DNA of 6,518 nt from CAZOHN01 sp964579325 (GTDB lineage Bacteria; Pseudomonadota; Alphaproteobacteria; Rhodobacterales; Rhodobacteraceae), in the NCBI GenBank assembly GCA_964579325.1, contig CAZOHN010000200.1, positions 1-6,518 on the forward strand, in the 5' to 3' direction. Below, one piece after another: positions 5,452-6,518 of this stretch. Every line of letters starts with the position of its first letter. The first letter of the stretch is position 1. Under the pieces are notes generated by a model. That model saw only the letters and a program-made list of their open reading frames with translations, did not search any database and was not told where the DNA came from. A program made the position numbers and the translations under genes.

Positions 5452-6518
5452 ATGCCCGACGGAACCCGTACCGAAACGATCACCTTCACGCTGGACGGCG
5501 AGCAGGTCACCGTTCCCGCCGGCCAGACGATCTGGGAGGTGGCGAACGCGCGTGGACACACGATCCCGCACCTGTGCCACAAGCCCGCGCCCGGCTACCG
5601 GCCCGATGGCAACTGCCGGGCCTGCGTGGTCGAGATCGAGGGCGAGCGCGTGCTCGCCGCCTCGTGCATCCGCACGCCCACGCCAGGAATGGTGGTGCAT
5701 ACCGAGACGGGCCGCGCCCGCGCGGCGCGCAAGGGCGTGATCGAGATGCTCGCCGCCGACCAGCCCGCCCGCGAGGATGCCCACGACCGCTCGGCGCATT
5801 TCTGGGGCATGGCCGAGGACGTGGGAGTCGTGGAAAGCCGGTTCCCCAAGCTGGAGCCTCAACGCATCCCGCTTCTCGATGACAGCCACGTCGCCATGCG
5901 GGTGAACCTCGACGCCTGCATCCAGTGCGGCCTCTGCGTCCGCGCCTGCCGCGAGGTGCAGGTGAACGACGTGATCGGCATGGCCGGCCGCGGTCACGAT
6001 TCCTACCCGACCTTCGACCTCGGCGACCCGATGGGCGACAGCACCTGCGTCGCCTGCGGCGAATGCGTCCAGGCCTGCCCTACGGGCGCCCTGATGCCGG
6101 CCTCGGTGGTCGATGCCCAGCAGCGCGGCGACCGCGCCGACTTCGACAGCGAGGTCAAGTCGGTCTGCCCGTTCTGCGGAGTGGGCTGCCAGGTCTCGAT
6201 CAAGGTGAAGGACGGCAAGGTCAAGTACGTCGAGGGCATCAACGGCCCGGCGAACGAAGGCCGGCTCTGCGTCAAGGGCCGGTTCGGCTTCGACTACATC
6301 CACCACCCCCACCGCCTGACGGTGCCGCTGATCCGCCGCGACGACGCGCCGGCCAAGGGGCTGAACGCCGACCCGTCGAACCCGTTCACCCATTTCCGCG
6401 AAGCGACCTGGGAAGAGGCGCTCGACCGCGCCGCCGGGGGCCTGATGGACCTGCGCTCCTACTGGGGCGGCCGGGCCGTGGCGGGCTTCGGCTCGGCCAA
6501 GGGCTCGAACGAGGAGGC
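5452..6518 (+). CDS. fdh1A: Formate dehydrogenase alpha (catalytic Mo/W-bis-MGD) subunit, cut by right edge
   Basis: The frame stays open for 355 codons to the window end; the family is about 950-990 residues. It begins with a plant-type [2Fe-2S] domain (Cys42, Cys55, Cys58, Cys72). A two-[4Fe-4S] ferredoxin domain follows (Cys156/159/162/166 and Cys199/202/205/209). The molybdopterin oxidoreductase domain then starts with a proximal [4Fe-4S] site (Cys239, Cys242, Cys246, Cys273) followed by the conserved VKGRFG with Lys275. GFGSAKGSNEE near the edge is typical of formate dehydrogenases and lies shortly before the active-site Cys or Sec, which is outside the window. The enzyme would oxidise formate to CO2 and send electrons to the fused beta subunit. 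No Cys lies between residues 73 and 155, so the His-Cys3 [4Fe-4S] site present there in FdsA and NuoG is absent. The start is set by ATG with GAGG six bases upstream inside the preceding gene's end. No Tat signal is seen, as expected for the soluble NAD-linked type. Mo versus W cannot be decided here. Confidence 0.93.
   Translation, partial: MPDGTRTETITFTLDGEQVTVPAGQTIWEVANARGHTIPHLCHKPAPGYRPDGNCRACVVEIEGERVLAASCIRTPTPGMVVHTETGRARAARKGVIEMLAADQPAREDAHDRSAHFWGMAEDVGVVESRFPKLEPQRIPLLDDSHVAMRVNLDACIQCGLCVRACREVQVNDVIGMAGRGHDSYPTFDLGDPMGDSTCVACGECVQACPTGALMPASVVDAQQRGDRADFDSEVKSVCPFCGVGCQVSIKVKDGKVKYVEGINGPANEGRLCVKGRFGFDYIHHPHRLTVPLIRRDDAPAKGLNADPSNPFTHFREATWEEALDRAAGGLMDLRSYWGGRAVAGFGSAKGSNEE

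Noticed and set aside
2538..5582. A very long open frame on the minus strand spanning the gap and lying antisense to the formate dehydrogenase beta gene
   Set aside because: It crosses the Ns, has low-complexity Arg/Gly/Ala-rich composition without any recognisable domain, and lies opposite genes with full sets of catalytic motifs. It is a typical stop-free shadow frame in GC-rich DNA.
5425..6393. Minus-strand open frame opposite the formate dehydrogenase alpha gene
   Set aside because: The plus strand carries all the expected iron-sulfur and molybdopterin motifs in order; the antisense frame is compositional.
3765..6518. Complex I genes (nuoE, nuoF, nuoG)
   Set aside because: The E and F domains are fused, no other nuo genes follow, and the alpha subunit has the formate dehydrogenase motif GFGSAKGSNEE and the FDH-type proximal cluster spacing.

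Overview
The window is GC-rich with tight gene packing and strong Shine-Dalgarno sequences. The proteins look alphaproteobacterial, most like Rhodobacterales or Rhizobiales; this placement comes from protein style and gene content, not from a marker gene. A run of 100 Ns at 2858-2957 is an assembly gap that cuts two genes and removes the promoter region between them.

Left half, minus strand (reading from about 2857 down to 161): a three-gene operon. First comes the C-terminal 268 residues of a SucC-like ATP-grasp CoA-ligase beta subunit. A SucD-like alpha subunit follows, sharing one base with it (TGATG). Then, after 22 bases, there is a PIG3/TP53I3-type zinc-free NAD(P)H quinone oxidoreductase. 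The ligase keeps the phosphohistidine and the Mg-binding motifs. It departs from true succinyl-CoA synthetase in the loops that hold the carboxylate and thioester, so it is probably a paralogue for another acid. The first 160 bases hold no clear gene; a possible gene start on the minus strand touches the left edge.

Right half, plus strand: the C-terminal 240 residues of a LysR-type regulator (its DNA-binding head is in the gap), an 84-base intergenic region with two short inverted repeats, and then a formate dehydrogenase operon. Its first gene encodes a 561-residue natural fusion of the NuoE/FdsG-like [2Fe-2S] protein and the NuoF/FdsB-like FMN/NAD protein, the architecture of the beta subunit of Methylobacterium extorquens FDH1. 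One base after its stop begins the alpha subunit. It carries a [2Fe-2S] domain, a two-cluster ferredoxin domain and the start of the Mo/W-bis-MGD catalytic domain, and it runs off the right edge after 355 codons.

Working model: an NAD-linked, soluble, Mo- or W-dependent formate dehydrogenase is controlled by an adjacent LysR regulator. That regulator is divergent from an operon for an atypical ADP-forming acyl-CoA ligase plus a medium-chain reductase. The divergent layout suggests the ligase operon answers the same signal as formate oxidation. The ligase substrate is unknown. A C1-releasing acid such as oxalate is possible but unsupported by any decarboxylase or transferase in view.
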